DNA of 64,000 bases, taken from positions 4,092,001-4,156,000 of the forward strand of contig NZ_CP150901.1 of NCBI RefSeq assembly GCF_038050405.1. The letters run 5' to 3'. Numbering within the stretch: position 1 is the first letter of the stretch; every line of letters starts with the position of its first letter. The notes under the pieces were generated by a model. It searched no databases. It was not told where the DNA came from and worked only from the letters and a program-made list of their open reading frames with translations. The position numbers were made by a program, and so were the translations under genes. This DNA is from Paraburkholderia sp. IMGN_8. Its GTDB lineage: Bacteria > Pseudomonadota > Gammaproteobacteria > Burkholderiales > Burkholderiaceae. Shown one piece after another: positions 17,262 to 27,117 of this stretch.

Positions 17262-20200
17262 TTGCCCGCCTGATTCGCTGGTCGATCCACAACCGGTTTC
17301 TGGTGCTGCTCGCGACCCTGCTCGTTACCGCCTGGGGCGTGTATTCCGTGACGCAGACACCGCTCGATGCGCTGCCCGACCTGTCGGACACGCAGGTCAT
17401 TATCAAGGCGTCGTATCCCGGCAAGGCGCCGCAGGTCATTGAAGATCAGGTGACCTATCCGCTCACGACGACACTGCTCGGTGTGCCGGGCGCGAAAACG
17501 ATCCGCGCGTATTCGTCGTTCGGCGATGCATTTGTCTACGTGCTGTTCGACGACAAGACGGACCAGTACTGGGCACGCTCGCGGGTACTCGAATACCTGA
17601 ACCAGGTGCAGAGCCGCCTGCCGCAGGGCGCGACCGTTTCGCTTGGGCCCGACGCGACCGGTGTGGGCTGGGTGTACGAGTATGCACTTGTCGACAGGAC
17701 CGGACAGCACGACCTCGGACAACTGCGTGCACTGAATGACTGGTTCCTGAAGTTCGAACTGAAGTCAGTGCCGGACGTCTCCGAAGTCGCAAGTATCGGC
17801 GGCATGGTGCGGCAATACCAGGTCGTCCTTGACCCGGACAAGCTGCGAGCCTACAACCTGACGCAAGCCGCCGTCGCGGACGCGCTCGGCAAGGCCAACC
17901 AGGAGTCGGGTGGCTCGGTGGTGGAACTGGCCGAGTCCGAGTACATGGTTCGGTCGTCCGGGTATCTCCGTTCACTAGATGACTTCCGCAACATCGTGCT
18001 GCGCACCAACGACACGGGCACGCCGGTGCTGCTGGGGGATGTTGCTCGCATCCAGATCGGGCCAGAGATGCGCCGCGGCATCGCCGAGCTGAACGGCGAA
18101 GGCGAAGTCGCGGGTGGCGTGATCGTGATGCGTTCCGGCAAGAACGCGCTGACGACTATCGACGCGGTGAAAGCGAAACTGGCTGACCTGAAGCGGTCAT
18201 TGCCGGCTGGCGTGGAAGTTGTGACGACTTACGACCGCTCCCAGCTCATCGAACGCGCGGTCGACAACCTCAAGGACAAGCTCATCGAGGAGTTCATCAT
18301 CGTCGGGCTCGTGTGCGCGGTGTTCCTGTTCCACTTGCGCAGTGCTTTCGTTGCGATCCTGTCGCTGCCGTTGGGCGTGCTGGCTGCGTTCATCGTGATG
18401 CGCTATCAGGGCGTCAACGCGAACCTTATGTCACTGGGCGGCATTGCGATTGCCATAGGCGCGATGATCGACGCCGCCATCGTGATGATTGAGAACGCTC
18501 ACAAGCACCTTGAAGCGTACGACCACGACCATCCGGGCGAACCTATCACGACGACACAGCGCTGGGAGCTCATCGCGACATCGGCGGCAGAGGTAGGGCC
18601 GGCATTGTTCTTCTCGCTGCTCATCATCACGCTGTCGTTCATCCCGGTGTTCTCGCTGGAAGGACAGGAAGGGAAGCTCTTTTCGCCACTGGCATTTACC
18701 AAGACGTACACGATTGCCGCTGCGGCTGGCCTGTCGGTGACGCTTGTGCCGGTGCTGATGGGCTACCTCATTCGCGGCCGGATCCCACACGAGAACGCCA
18801 ATCCGATCAACCGCGTACTGATTCGACTGTACAGACCGCTGCTCGAAGCGACGCTGCGCCGGCCGTGGGTCGCGATTGGGCTGGCGGTCGTCGCGCTTGC
18901 CATCACGCTGATTCCCGTGTCGCGGCTCGGTGGCGAGTTCATGCCGCCGCTCGACGAGGGCGACCTGCTCTACATGCCGACGGCGCTACCGGGTATCTCG
19001 GCAGACAAGGCGGCCGAACTGCTGCAGCAGACGGACCGCCTGATCAAGACCGTGCCGGAAGTGGCAACCGTATTCGGCAAGTCAGGCCGCGCGGACACGG
19101 CGACCGACCCGGCGCCGTTCGAGATGTTCGAGACCACTATCCAGTTCAAGCCACGTAGTGAATGGCGCCCAGGCATGACGCCTGAGAAGCTGGTCGATGA
19201 ACTCGATGCACGGGTGAAAATTCCAGGTCTGTCGAACGTCTGGGTGCCGCCGATCCGCAACCGGCTGGACATGCTGTCGACCGGCATCAAGACGCCCGTG
19301 GGGGTCAAGATTTCCGGCGCGGATCTCGGACAGATCGACAGGATCGCCACACAGGTGGAGGCTGCGGTGAAGAACGTTCCAGGCGTCACGTCGGCGCTTG
19401 CGGAACGCCTGAACGGCGGGCACTACGTCGACGTCGACATCGACCGGCTGGCGGCCGCCCGCTACGGGATGTCGGTTGCTGACATCCAGTCGGTCGTGTC
19501 GTCGGCGGTCGGCGGCGACAACGTCGGCGAGGTCATCGCGGGTCGCGAGCGTTTTCCGATCAATATCCGCTATCCACGCGAGGTCCGGGACTCGGTCGAC
19601 AATCTGCGCCAGTTGCCGGTGGTCACGGACCGGGGCGCGCAGATCACGCTGGGCGACGTAGCTGTCATCAGGATTGCCGATGGCCCACCCATGATCCGTA
19701 GTGAAAATGCGCGGCTGTCGGGCTATGTCTACGTCGACATTCGCGATACAGACCTGCAATCGGCAGTGAAGGCGATGCAGCAGGCCGTATCGCAGAACGT
19801 CGTATTGCCGCCTGGCTATTCGATCGCCTGGTCCGGCCAGTTCGAGTACCTCGAACGCGCGGCAGCCAAGTTGCGTACCGTGATTCCGGTCACGCTCGTG
19901 GTCATCTTCGTGCTGCTCTTCCTGACCTTCAACTCGGCGGCCGACGCGCTCCTGCTGATGTCGACCGTGCCCTTCGCGCTGGTCGGCGGCTTCTGGCTGA
20001 TCTGGATTCTCGGTCACGCCGTGTCTGTCGCGACGGCCGTAGGATTCATCGCACTCTCAGGGGTCGCGGCCGAGTTTGGGGTCGTGATGCTCCTGTACCT
20101 GAAGGGGGCGCTCAACAGTCGGCTTGAGCGAGGCGAGCCATTCACGGAGGCGACACTCGTGGACGCTATTCGTGAGGGCGCCGTGCTGCGGGTCAGACCG

Positions 20201-20464
20201 AAGGCCATGACGGTCGCGGTGGTGCTGGCGGGCCTCATTCCGATCATGCTGGGCCATGGTGCCGGGTCCGAAGTCATGCAGCGTATCGCCGCGCCGATGG
20301 TGGGTGGGATGGTGACCGCGCCGCTCCTGTCGATGCTCATCATTCCGGCAGCCTGGCTGCTGCTGCAACGCCGTCGCGTTATCCGTACCAAAAAAGCGTC
20401 TCAACCTCATGCAGTACCAATTGGCACGTCCGTGCCGCAAACCCTCCCTGGAGAAAACCAATGA
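17258..20464 (+). CDS. cusA: Heavy-metal RND efflux pump, Cu/Ag type (CusA)
   Basis: A 1068-residue inner membrane HME-RND transporter that exports Cu+/Ag+ with proton import. The N-terminus [20 protein letters not shown] is typical. TM4 carries the HME signature [19 protein letters not shown] near residue 410. The large periplasmic loops and twelve membrane segments are complete, and the length matches CusA/CzcA proteins (~1040-1070). Its start overlaps the end of cusB (ATGA) and its end overlaps the start of the small cusF, showing translational coupling. Specificity for Cu/Ag is inferred from the CusF-like partners. Confidence 0.95.
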   Translation: MIARLIRWSIHNRFLVLLATLLVTAWGVYSVTQTPLDALPDLSDTQVIIKASYPGKAPQVIEDQVTYPLTTTLLGVPGAKTIRAYSSFGDAFVYVLFDDKTDQYWARSRVLEYLNQVQSRLPQGATVSLGPDATGVGWVYEYALVDRTGQHDLGQLRALNDWFLKFELKSVPDVSEVASIGGMVRQYQVVLDPDKLRAYNLTQAAVADALGKANQESGGSVVELAESEYMVRSSGYLRSLDDFRNIVLRTNDTGTPVLLGDVARIQIGPEMRRGIAELNGEGEVAGGVIVMRSGKNALTTIDAVKAKLADLKRSLPAGVEVVTTYDRSQLIERAVDNLKDKLIEEFIIVGLVCAVFLFHLRSAFVAILSLPLGVLAAFIVMRYQGVNANLMSLGGIAIAIGAMIDAAIVMIENAHKHLEAYDHDHPGEPITTTQRWELIATSAAEVGPALFFSLLIITLSFIPVFSLEGQEGKLFSPLAFTKTYTIAAAAGLSVTLVPVLMGYLIRGRIPHENANPINRVLIRLYRPLLEATLRRPWVAIGLAVVALAITLIPVSRLGGEFMPPLDEGDLLYMPTALPGISADKAAELLQQTDRLIKTVPEVATVFGKSGRADTATDPAPFEMFETTIQFKPRSEWRPGMTPEKLVDELDARVKIPGLSNVWVPPIRNRLDMLSTGIKTPVGVKISGADLGQIDRIATQVEAAVKNVPGVTSALAERLNGGHYVDVDIDRLAAARYGMSVADIQSVVSSAVGGDNVGEVIAGRERFPINIRYPREVRDSVDNLRQLPVVTDRGAQITLGDVAVIRIADGPPMIRSENARLSGYVYVDIRDTDLQSAVKAMQQAVSQNVVLPPGYSIAWSGQFEYLERAAAKLRTVIPVTLVVIFVLLFLTFNSAADALLLMSTVPFALVGGFWLIWILGHAVSVATAVGFIALSGVAAEFGVVMLLYLKGALNSRLERGEPFTEATLVDAIREGAVLRVRPKAMTVAVVLAGLIPIMLGHGAGSEVMQRIAAPMVGGMVTAPLLSMLIIPAAWLLLQRRRVIRTKKASQPHAVPIGTSVPQTLPGENQ

Positions 20465-20817
20465 AGAAGTTGATTATCGTATCCGCTATGGTCTGTACAG
20501 CTACTGCGTTTGCCGGCACCGCGCTGGCAGCCGACGATATGGCGGGTATGAAAATGAAGACAGGTGCCATGGACACAGCTTCATCGACAGACACCGCACT
20601 CACTGACGCGGTGGTCAAGAAGGTCGACCCGTCGACCGGCATGGTGACGCTGAAGCACGGCGCGTTGAACAACGTTGGCATGCCGCCGATGACGATGGCA
20701 TTCAAGGCGAAGGACGCTGCGATGGTCAAGCAGGTCAAGGAAGGTGAGAAGGTCAAGGTCCGCGTTGAAAGCGTCAATGGCACGCTGACCATCGTGAAAC
20801 TGGAAAAACAGCAGTGA
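20461..20817 (+). CDS. cusF: Periplasmic copper/silver-binding protein CusF
   Basis: A 118-residue protein with a signal peptide cut after TALA (about residue 23). The OB-fold CusF domain includes [19 protein letters not shown] and [13 protein letters not shown], which provide the Met-x-Met metal ligands. The canonical Trp that covers the metal site in E. coli CusF (in a WPEMTM context) is replaced here by the GMPPMTM context, whereas the CusF domain fused to CusB keeps GWGAMTM. It is the last gene of the translationally coupled cusCBAF unit and would hand periplasmic Cu+/Ag+ to CusB. Confidence 0.93.
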   Translation: MKKLIIVSAMVCTATAFAGTALAADDMAGMKMKTGAMDTASSTDTALTDAVVKKVDPSTGMVTLKHGALNNVGMPPMTMAFKAKDAAMVKQVKEGEKVKVRVESVNGTLTIVKLEKQQ

Positions 20818-20906
20818 TAGGGCGCTGACGCCATCACCCCAGGTCCGTCTCGTAACGGCGGGCCTGGGGTCGCGTTTTCGCTCACGTCTTGCGTAGGAGC
20901 ATTGCC

Positions 20907-22787
20907 ATGCGAATGACATCATCCAGTACAAGCCGCGGCACTCGCTGTCTCGCGGAAACGCTGAATCGGGCGTTGCGCATGGTGTTCGCCTTTCTGCTTG
21001 TGCTCGCTCCATTCGCTGCGCATGCAGTGAGCGAGTCCGATCTGCTGCCACCCCGTGATGCCTTCCCACTGAAGGTCAGCCTCAGCGGGCCGCAGCAGGT
21101 GACGCTCGATTTCGGTACAAAACCGGGGTACTACCTGTATCGCGACCGCTTCAGCTTCGCGGTGGATGGCGTGCCCGTGAAGCCGGCCGGGATGCCGGCG
21201 TCAGAATCGAAGAATGACCCGACGTTCGGGGTGGTGCAGGTTTATCACCGGCCAGTGCAACTACAGCTTCCTCTTCCTCATGTCATCGCATCGGGCATCG
21301 TGCTTTCCGTCACGTCGCAGGGCTGCTCGGACCTTGGCGTGTGTTATCCCCCGCTGGCGCGGACCTACCGGATCGCGGCCGACGGGACCGTCACCGCCAT
21401 CGTGCAGGACGGGACCGCAACGGCAACGACAACGACAGGCTCGGGTGAAACCACAGTTGCCGGTGAAAATCGGAGGCTTACTGTTTTCGGTCTGAATCTG
21501 CGACCGGCGAACGGTCTTGGTGTACCTGAATTACTGGGCTTCCTCCTGGCCGGCCTGTTGATGGCGGGCACGGTGTGCATGTATCCGCTGATCCCGATCG
21601 TGACCGCCGTTATCGGTGGCACCCGGGACCTACCGCACCGGTGGCGTGGCTTCGCGTTGTCGTTCACCTATGTGCAAGGACTCGCGCTGACCTATGCGCT
21701 GGCAGGCACCGTTGCGGCGCTTGCCGGCATTCCGTTGGTGACACTGACGCAGAAACCCTGGGTACTGGCCGGCTTCGGCGTGCTCATGGTGCTCTTTGCA
21801 CTTGCCATGTTCGGGGTGTTCCGACTGCAGTTACCCGCAAGCGCGCAGACTCGCCTGACCGAATGGAGCAATCGTCTGCCCCGGGGCCGGATTGTTCCGG
21901 TGTTCGTGATGGGCATGCTCTCCGCGCTGATTGTCGGGCCGTGCTCCACACCGGCACTGGCGGGCGCGCTACTGTATATCGCCAATAGCCGTGACGTGAT
22001 CGGCGGAGCGCTGGCCCTCTATGTGATGGGCGTCGGAATCGGTCTTCCGCTGTTGCTGGTTGGCACGTTCGGGGCGCACGTTCTGCCCAGGTCGGGCCAC
22101 TGGATGGTCGCGGTGCAGGACACGCTAGGTGTCATGCTGCTGGCTGCAGCCCTGTGGTTCGTTTATTCGCTACTGCCAGACTGGCTGCTGATGGTACTGA
22201 TCGCGTTGCTGCTGGCCGGCTGCGGCATGATGCTGCGCGCCATCGACCCGTTGCCGCCAGATGCGGCTGGTGTTGTTCGTATAGGCAAGGCAGTCGGGCT
22301 ATTGTTGCTGGTTGCCGGAGTCGCTGAATTCATTGGTGTTGCATCGGGCAACTTCGACGTTCTGAAACCGCTCGGCGGCGTGGTGCGCGTATCGTCACCG
22401 GTGAGCGCAAACGCGGACGCAAGTGCAACGGCGCGGTTTGAAATGGTACGGACGAGTGCCGAGTTAGACCAGGCGCTCAAGGCAGCGCGTGGCCAGCCAG
22501 TCATGCTGGATTTCTATGCGGACTGGTGCGTCACCTGCAAAGAACTCGAACGCTTCACCTTCGCTGACCCGCGAGTGGTGAATGAATTTGCGCACTGGAA
22601 ACTGCTGAAGATTGATGTGACAAAGGGCACCACCGAGGACATCCTGATGCTGCGGCACTATGGCCTGTTCGGGCCGCCCGCACTGATTTTCTATGACCGC
22701 AACGGTGAGGAGCAAGATGACGCGCAGTTGGTAGGGTTTGTCGGTGCCGACGCGTTCCTGACGCACCTCAAACGATGGGACCGGTAG
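20907..22787 (+). CDS. dsbD: Thiol:disulfide interchange protein DsbD
   Basis: A 626-residue inner membrane protein that moves electrons from cytoplasmic thioredoxin to periplasmic disulfides. An N-terminal signal is followed by the DsbD alpha domain with SQGCSDLGVCYPP (redox Cys pair), then an eight-helix membrane domain with the VGPCSTPALAGALLY Cys motif, and a C-terminal thioredoxin-like domain with DFYADWCVTCKELERFTF. The frame opens earlier with a TTG at 20889, but the ATG at 20907 has a TAGGAGC ribosome binding site. In this setting it would keep Cys and Met copper proteins reduced and repair copper-oxidised thiols. Confidence 0.93.
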   Translation: MRMTSSSTSRGTRCLAETLNRALRMVFAFLLVLAPFAAHAVSESDLLPPRDAFPLKVSLSGPQQVTLDFGTKPGYYLYRDRFSFAVDGVPVKPAGMPASESKNDPTFGVVQVYHRPVQLQLPLPHVIASGIVLSVTSQGCSDLGVCYPPLARTYRIAADGTVTAIVQDGTATATTTTGSGETTVAGENRRLTVFGLNLRPANGLGVPELLGFLLAGLLMAGTVCMYPLIPIVTAVIGGTRDLPHRWRGFALSFTYVQGLALTYALAGTVAALAGIPLVTLTQKPWVLAGFGVLMVLFALAMFGVFRLQLPASAQTRLTEWSNRLPRGRIVPVFVMGMLSALIVGPCSTPALAGALLYIANSRDVIGGALALYVMGVGIGLPLLLVGTFGAHVLPRSGHWMVAVQDTLGVMLLAAALWFVYSLLPDWLLMVLIALLLAGCGMMLRAIDPLPPDAAGVVRIGKAVGLLLLVAGVAEFIGVASGNFDVLKPLGGVVRVSSPVSANADASATARFEMVRTSAELDQALKAARGQPVMLDFYADWCVTCKELERFTFADPRVVNEFAHWKLLKIDVTKGTTEDILMLRHYGLFGPPALIFYDRNGEEQDDAQLVGFVGADAFLTHLKRWDR

Positions 22788-22857
22788 CTCATGAAACCGC
22801 TGTTGAGACCGTCGCCGCGTCGTGGCAACGTGCAGCCACAGCGCCTATACTGAATCC

Positions 22858-23214
22858 ATGAAATTCTGGACCCGATTCGTCGCCTGCTTTCTCGTCGCGT
22901 GGTTGCCACTCGCCGGTTATGCCTCGCAGGCGACCGTGTGCCCAGAGATGTCGTCGTCCGCCATGCAACGACCAATGAGCGCCTCGCCCATGACCGGCAC
23001 GGCGGCCAGTGCACAGAAGGCTGCCGCGCATGCCGCCCGGGCGGTGCTCGGGTGCCATGGTCATCCTGGCAGTCTTTCGTGCGGTATGGCTGCCCTCCCG
23101 ACCACGCGCGCGATGCTCGACATTCCGTCATCGTCTTTGTTCCGCGCAACGATTCCTCTTCTCGCCGAGCAGTTCATCCCAGAACCGCTTCAGCCTCCCC
23201 CCCGGACCCTGTAA
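22858..23214 (+). CDS. Small exported Met/Cys-containing protein (copper-cluster family, copy 2)
   Basis: A 118-residue protein with a signal peptide (ACFLVAWLPLAGYASQ). The mature part has CPEMSSSAM, several Met-Ser-Ala repeats, CHGHPG and a C-terminal EQFIPEPLQPPPRTL. It is clearly related to the protein at 57047-57418, whose ends read AWLPLTGFAA and PQFIPDLPQRPPQFL, and more distantly to that at 13952-14314. The ATG at 22858 starts the signal; the frame extends upstream without a better site. Function unknown; periplasmic metal or thiol handling is inferred from the context (dsbD upstream). Confidence 0.7.
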   Translation: MKFWTRFVACFLVAWLPLAGYASQATVCPEMSSSAMQRPMSASPMTGTAASAQKAAAHAARAVLGCHGHPGSLSCGMAALPTTRAMLDIPSSSLFRATIPLLAEQFIPEPLQPPPRTL

Positions 23215-23411
23215 TCCTCCATCGTCGAGTCACGATCCCGCTACTCGAGCGGTGGTTCGCGCACGTGCATGCCGCAGGCGGCCCGAAGCAGAGACTCGCA
23301 TGTACATCCTCTATCACGCTTGCGGTGAGGCGGGTCCTGTTCGCGCACGCAATCAGATAGACACGTCCGAAAGACGCAATTCGAACCAACGCACCACGTC
23401 TGGAGAATTAA

Positions 23412-23606
23412 ATGAACGCGAAATTTCTACTCATCGCCCCGCTATCGGCGCTCCTGTTGAGTGCGAGCGGATTGAGCATGGCTGCGACAGGAGGCAGTGA
23501 CGCCCACCCCAAAGCCCAGCCGGAAATGCAGCGCAAGGGAGGCTCCGGGATGGGCGGGATAGCGTGCCACGGCGCTTTGTCAAGCTATCCCGCGCCGGGG
23601 CTGTAG
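23412..23606 (+). CDS. Small exported protein, 64 aa
   Basis: A signal-peptide protein (LLIAPLSALLLSASGLSMAA) with a GGAG site just before the ATG. The mature part is only ~40 residues, rich in Gly, Met and His, and ends abruptly. It resembles in layout the Met-rich protein at 57599-57886 and may be a truncated relative. No domain recognised. Confidence 0.5.
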   Translation: MNAKFLLIAPLSALLLSASGLSMAATGGSDAHPKAQPEMQRKGGSGMGGIACHGALSSYPAPGL

Positions 23607-23617
23607 CGGAGGCAGTC

Positions 23618-23776
23618 ATGATTAGCAGATCTGGATTCCTGAACGTCGTGATTGTGATCTTCGCCGTCATCGGCCTTATCGCTGTGCTTGGCGTGGCGGG
23701 CATGGCCGTTTTACACGTAAGCATGATGCATGGCATGCGGTTCTGCGGTGCGGCCATGCATGTCAGGCCGCAATAG
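23618..23776 (+). CDS. Small single-span membrane protein, 52 aa
   Basis: Starting at the ATG at 23618, with a GGAGG-like site 8 bases upstream, the product has one long hydrophobic segment (NVVIVIFAVIGLIAVLGVAG) and a short C-terminal tail containing Met, His and one Cys (HVSMMHGMRFCG). It lies between two small exported proteins in the copper block. It is too short for domain assignment; translation is supported by the ribosome binding site and tight spacing. Confidence 0.5.
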   Translation: MISRSGFLNVVIVIFAVIGLIAVLGVAGMAVLHVSMMHGMRFCGAAMHVRPQ

Positions 23777-23803
23777 CGGTCTGTCGACCGAGGAGAGGCT
23801 GTC

Positions 23804-24382
23804 ATGAAACATCGAGACCACAGCAGGAAAACGGCGAACACGCATGGAACTTCGGCGCCCATCGCCACACACCGCCCCGATGGCAGGAGATGGCGTCTGC
23901 TGGCACTGCTCATCCTCGCGCTCGCCGTCTTGCCTGCCGTGTACGCATTGTTGCCTCTCATCACGAGGCGCCGGCTGCTCCGGCTTGTCACCGCGAAACC
24001 GGATTTGCCCGCAGCGCCCGGTCGTCAACCAGCGTGGCAGGTTGGCATGCTGCGCCCGGACGGATTGCGCATCATTCCAAGCGGACGATCGGACGCATCT
24101 CACGTTCTTGATCCGAACCAGTTTTCCGACAAGGACATCAGGCACTCCTACTGGGTGGCGACACAGATACCCGCGGTACTGAACCAGCTCTACTGCTGGT
24201 GTGGCTGTGAAAACCGCGGCGTGCATCGCTCCAACCTGCAATGCTTCGAAGACAAGATGGCGGTCGACTGCGCGGTGTGCCAGGGCACCGCGGAAATCGC
24301 CTATCAGATGACGCGGAACGGGGTTCGGGACGCCGGGAAAATTCAGGCCGCGGTCGATGCCAAATGGGCACCAAAAGGGTGA
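23804..24382 (+). CDS. PCYCGC-motif membrane-anchored protein
   Basis: A 192-residue protein with a basic N-terminus and one membrane segment (about residues 30-50), so the rest is probably periplasmic. The core YCWCGCENRGVHRSNLQCFE near residue 130 followed by DCAVCQGTAEIAY matches the PCYCGC-motif family of unknown function, a set of short Cys-rich extracytoplasmic proteins. Five or six Cys residues in 40 positions suggest metal binding or disulfide exchange. It sits in the copper block, 28 bp after the 52-aa protein gene. Its role in copper handling is inferred. Confidence 0.75.
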   Translation: MKHRDHSRKTANTHGTSAPIATHRPDGRRWRLLALLILALAVLPAVYALLPLITRRRLLRLVTAKPDLPAAPGRQPAWQVGMLRPDGLRIIPSGRSDASHVLDPNQFSDKDIRHSYWVATQIPAVLNQLYCWCGCENRGVHRSNLQCFEDKMAVDCAVCQGTAEIAYQMTRNGVRDAGKIQAAVDAKWAPKG

Positions 24383-24445
24383 CCACCAAAGCTGGCCCAG
24401 GCAGTATGAATAACGCTTCATTCATCCGCTATTCAGGAGGAGATC

Positions 24446-24763
24446 ATGGAAATCAGATGCGTTGTCGCCATCCTCAGGTCTGACATCCTGGAGACGCTCG
24501 AAAGGCGGCTCGGCGCGATTCACATCCACGGTGTCACGGTCAGCAAGGTCAAAGGATTCGGCGCACACCCGAACCTGTTTTCCAATGACTGGACGACCGA
24601 GCACATCAAGATCGAGATCTTCACTCAGGAGACGAATGTCGACGCCCTTGCCAGGGAGATCACGGCCATCGCGCACGCAGGCGCGGGCGGGGACGGAGTC
24701 GTCGCAGTTTTCCCCGTCGAAAGGTTCTTCCGTATCAGCACCTCGTCTGAAGCGATGCCTTGA
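24446..24763 (+). CDS. PII-like regulatory protein (metal-efflux-associated group)
   Basis: A 105-residue GlnB/PII-fold protein with an excellent CAGGAGGAGATC ribosome binding site. The first strand-helix (RCVVAILRSDILETLERRL) and the C-terminal GGDGVVAVFPVERFFRI match the PII core, including the GDG motif. The T-loop region (KGFGAHPNLFSNDWTTEHIK) lacks the Tyr uridylylation site and conserved residues of canonical nitrogen PII proteins. I recall a distinct PII group (PII-NG) encoded next to heavy-metal RND pumps, and the context here fits. It may sense nucleotide or metal state and act on a neighbour protein. Confidence 0.85.
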   Translation: MEIRCVVAILRSDILETLERRLGAIHIHGVTVSKVKGFGAHPNLFSNDWTTEHIKIEIFTQETNVDALAREITAIAHAGAGGDGVVAVFPVERFFRISTSSEAMP

Positions 24764-24848
24764 GCCGCAAGGAGGACTTGCCGTCAATGACGGACTGGGT
24801 AGAACGTTCAATCAACGAGTCTGAAGCCTTGCGGGCACGGAGACCGAC

Positions 24849-26510
24849 ATGTTACGAATGGAGGATGCAACGCGGCGTGCCTTTCTGCGGGCGTCCGCTC
24901 TGTCCTGTCTTGTTGCTGCCGGTGCGTCCGGGCTTCTGACTCTGCGCGACGTCCGGGCGCAACCACGTGCCAGGAATCCGCAGTTCGTTCCGGACCTCGA
25001 GATCCAGTTGCGCGCCAGGGAAGACCACGTGCAGATCCTGCATGGAGAACCCACCCGCGTCTGGCGTTACGACGGCAAGGTCTTGAAGGGCGATCCGGGC
25101 GGTCTCGGTTTCCTGTCGAACGGTTACCTGCCGGTGTTGCGCGTGCAACGCGGTCAGAAAGTGAGGATCGACCTCGTCAACGAATTGCCCGAACCGACCA
25201 TCATCCACTGGCACGGCCTGTACGTGCCGGCAGCCATGGATGGGCATCCGCGCAATGCTATTGCGACCGGCCAGCATTACGTCTACGAGTTTGAGGTGCT
25301 CAACCGGGCGGGGACGTACTGGTTCCATGCGCACCCGGACGGGCGTGCCGGCGCGCAGATCTACTTCGGCCAGGCCGGGCTCCTGATCGTCGCAGATGAC
25401 GAGGAGGCAGCCCTCGGCTTGCCCAGTGGTGCGTACGATGTACCGCTGGTGATTCAGGACCGCGTGCTGGACGGCCAGAACCAGTTCACGTACCTGTCCG
25501 ACAGCGATGGCGGAATGATGGGACGCGGCATGATGGGCGGTGGCGGCATGATGGGGCCGGGGATGATGGGCGGCGGCGGGATGATGGGTCGAGGCATGAT
25601 GGGTGGTGATGGCATGGGGCAGATGATGGCGCGGATGATGGGTTTCCTGGGCGACCGGATTCTGGTCAACGGGAAGCCCGATTTCGTGTTGCCAGTAGCG
25701 ACCCGCGCGTATCGCCTGAGGCTGCTGAATGCCTCGAACACGCGCATCTACAAGCTGGGCTGGAGCGACCGCTCGCCTCTCGCGATTATCGGTACCGACG
25801 GTGGACTGCTGGAGAGGCCGGTGATGCGTCCGTACGTCACGCTGTCACCCGCGGAACGCGCGGACATCTGGGTGGATTTCAGTCAGCGATCGATTGGAAC
25901 TGAACTCACGCTGCAAAGCCTGGCGTTCGATGGCGAGATGGCAATGGGCGGCATGATGGGTAATGCATCACTACCGAACGGTGCGTCGTTCCCCGTCCTG
26001 AAGGTCCGGGTCGAACAGCGCGTGAATACAAAGGCCGAACTTCCAAAGCGGCTCGCGTCGCTACCGGTGGCTTTGCCTCGGGACGCGGTCAATGCACGAG
26101 CTCCGAAAGTGTTCAACATCACAATGGGGATGATGGTCTGGGGGATCAACGGGCGCAGCTTCGACATGGACAACGTGACGAAGACAGAAACCGTGAGGCG
26201 CAACAGCGCGGAACTCTGGGAATTCCGTAACGAGAAGTCGATGATGCTGATGGCTCATTCGATGCATGTCCACGGCCTGCAGTTCCGCGTGCTCGGCCGT
26301 ACCGTACTGCCGGACTTCGTTTCCGCGCACCGCACCGTGGCTGCGGGACTGGTCGACGACGGGTGGAAAGACACCGTGCTGCTGATGCCCGGCGAGCGCG
26401 TCCGGTTGCTGCTCCGGTTCGAGCACTATGCAGGCATGTTTCTCTACCATTGCCACATGCTGGAGCACGAGGATACCGGTTTGATGCGCAACTATCTGAT
26501 CGAGACGTAA
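24849..26510 (+). CDS. Multicopper oxidase with Met-rich insert (CueO/CopA type)
   Basis: A 553-residue Tat-exported oxidase: the N-terminus has TRRAFLRA followed by a hydrophobic stretch ending near residue 38. The copper sites are visible as HWHG (120-123), WFHAHPDGR, HSMHVHGLQF and the C-terminal HCHMLEHEDTGLM. A Met/Gly insert of about 40 residues (repeats of GMMGGGG) sits near residues 220-260, as in CueO-like cuprous oxidases. It would oxidise periplasmic Cu+ to Cu2+. A CGGAG site precedes the ATG at 24849. It follows the PII-like gene and precedes a HiPIP gene, which could receive or supply electrons. Confidence 0.93.
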   Translation: MLRMEDATRRAFLRASALSCLVAAGASGLLTLRDVRAQPRARNPQFVPDLEIQLRAREDHVQILHGEPTRVWRYDGKVLKGDPGGLGFLSNGYLPVLRVQRGQKVRIDLVNELPEPTIIHWHGLYVPAAMDGHPRNAIATGQHYVYEFEVLNRAGTYWFHAHPDGRAGAQIYFGQAGLLIVADDEEAALGLPSGAYDVPLVIQDRVLDGQNQFTYLSDSDGGMMGRGMMGGGGMMGPGMMGGGGMMGRGMMGGDGMGQMMARMMGFLGDRILVNGKPDFVLPVATRAYRLRLLNASNTRIYKLGWSDRSPLAIIGTDGGLLERPVMRPYVTLSPAERADIWVDFSQRSIGTELTLQSLAFDGEMAMGGMMGNASLPNGASFPVLKVRVEQRVNTKAELPKRLASLPVALPRDAVNARAPKVFNITMGMMVWGINGRSFDMDNVTKTETVRRNSAELWEFRNEKSMMLMAHSMHVHGLQFRVLGRTVLPDFVSAHRTVAAGLVDDGWKDTVLLMPGERVRLLLRFEHYAGMFLYHCHMLEHEDTGLMRNYLIET

Positions 26511-26587
26511 CGAGGTGGCGCCCGCTTCCGCGACTGCGCTATCCGGTCGCGAAGCGAAAACAGTGGAAGGTAATCTGGAGTGAAACC

Positions 26588-26899
26588 ATGAAATCGTCCC
26601 GCCGTAGTTTCATCCTCAGTGTAGTGGGCGTTGCGTCGTCGCTCGTGCTCTCGCACGAAGCATGGGCCGAGGTCGCGCCAGTCCTCGAGACCGATGCGAA
26701 TGCACAGGCGCTCGGGTACAGAACCGATGCAGGGAAGGTCGACCGTGCGAAGTACCCGAAGTTTCAGGTAGGGCAGGCGTGTGCGAACTGCCAGTTCTTC
26801 CAGGGCAAGGCCGGTAATGCAACGGCGCCCTGTACGATTTTTGCGGGCAAGCTGGTGAACGCGAAAGGGTGGTGCAGCGCGTACTTAAAGAAGACGTGA
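26588..26899 (+). CDS. High-potential iron-sulfur protein, second copy
   Basis: A 103-residue Tat-exported HiPIP: SRRSF motif and hydrophobic signal to about residue 28, then cluster ligands Cys65, Cys68 (CANC), Cys82 and Cys96. It aligns without gaps to the protein at 7458-7769 except for a single residue near position 30, with roughly half the residues identical by eye. The start at 26588 is chosen for the signal. Placement 77 bp after a multicopper oxidase suggests an electron-transfer role in metal or redox stress, which is inference. Confidence 0.92.
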   Translation: MKSSRRSFILSVVGVASSLVLSHEAWAEVAPVLETDANAQALGYRTDAGKVDRAKYPKFQVGQACANCQFFQGKAGNATAPCTIFAGKLVNAKGWCSAYLKKT

Positions 26900-27117
26900 G
26901 GCGATTACGATCAGCAATACGGTCTGGGCGCCGGCAGTCCCGATTGGCGGTCCAGGTGCGGGCTCGATCTCAAGTCGTGGTCGCTGCAACGCCGGCTGCG
27001 TAAGCAGCAACATCGGTCATCCGGTGCCAGATGCATTGCGCAGCGATGGTCTGTACGGTTTGCCGGCATCTGGAGCCCGAAACGTTGACCGGCAGGTTGT
27101 TGGTGGGGAGTTTTATC

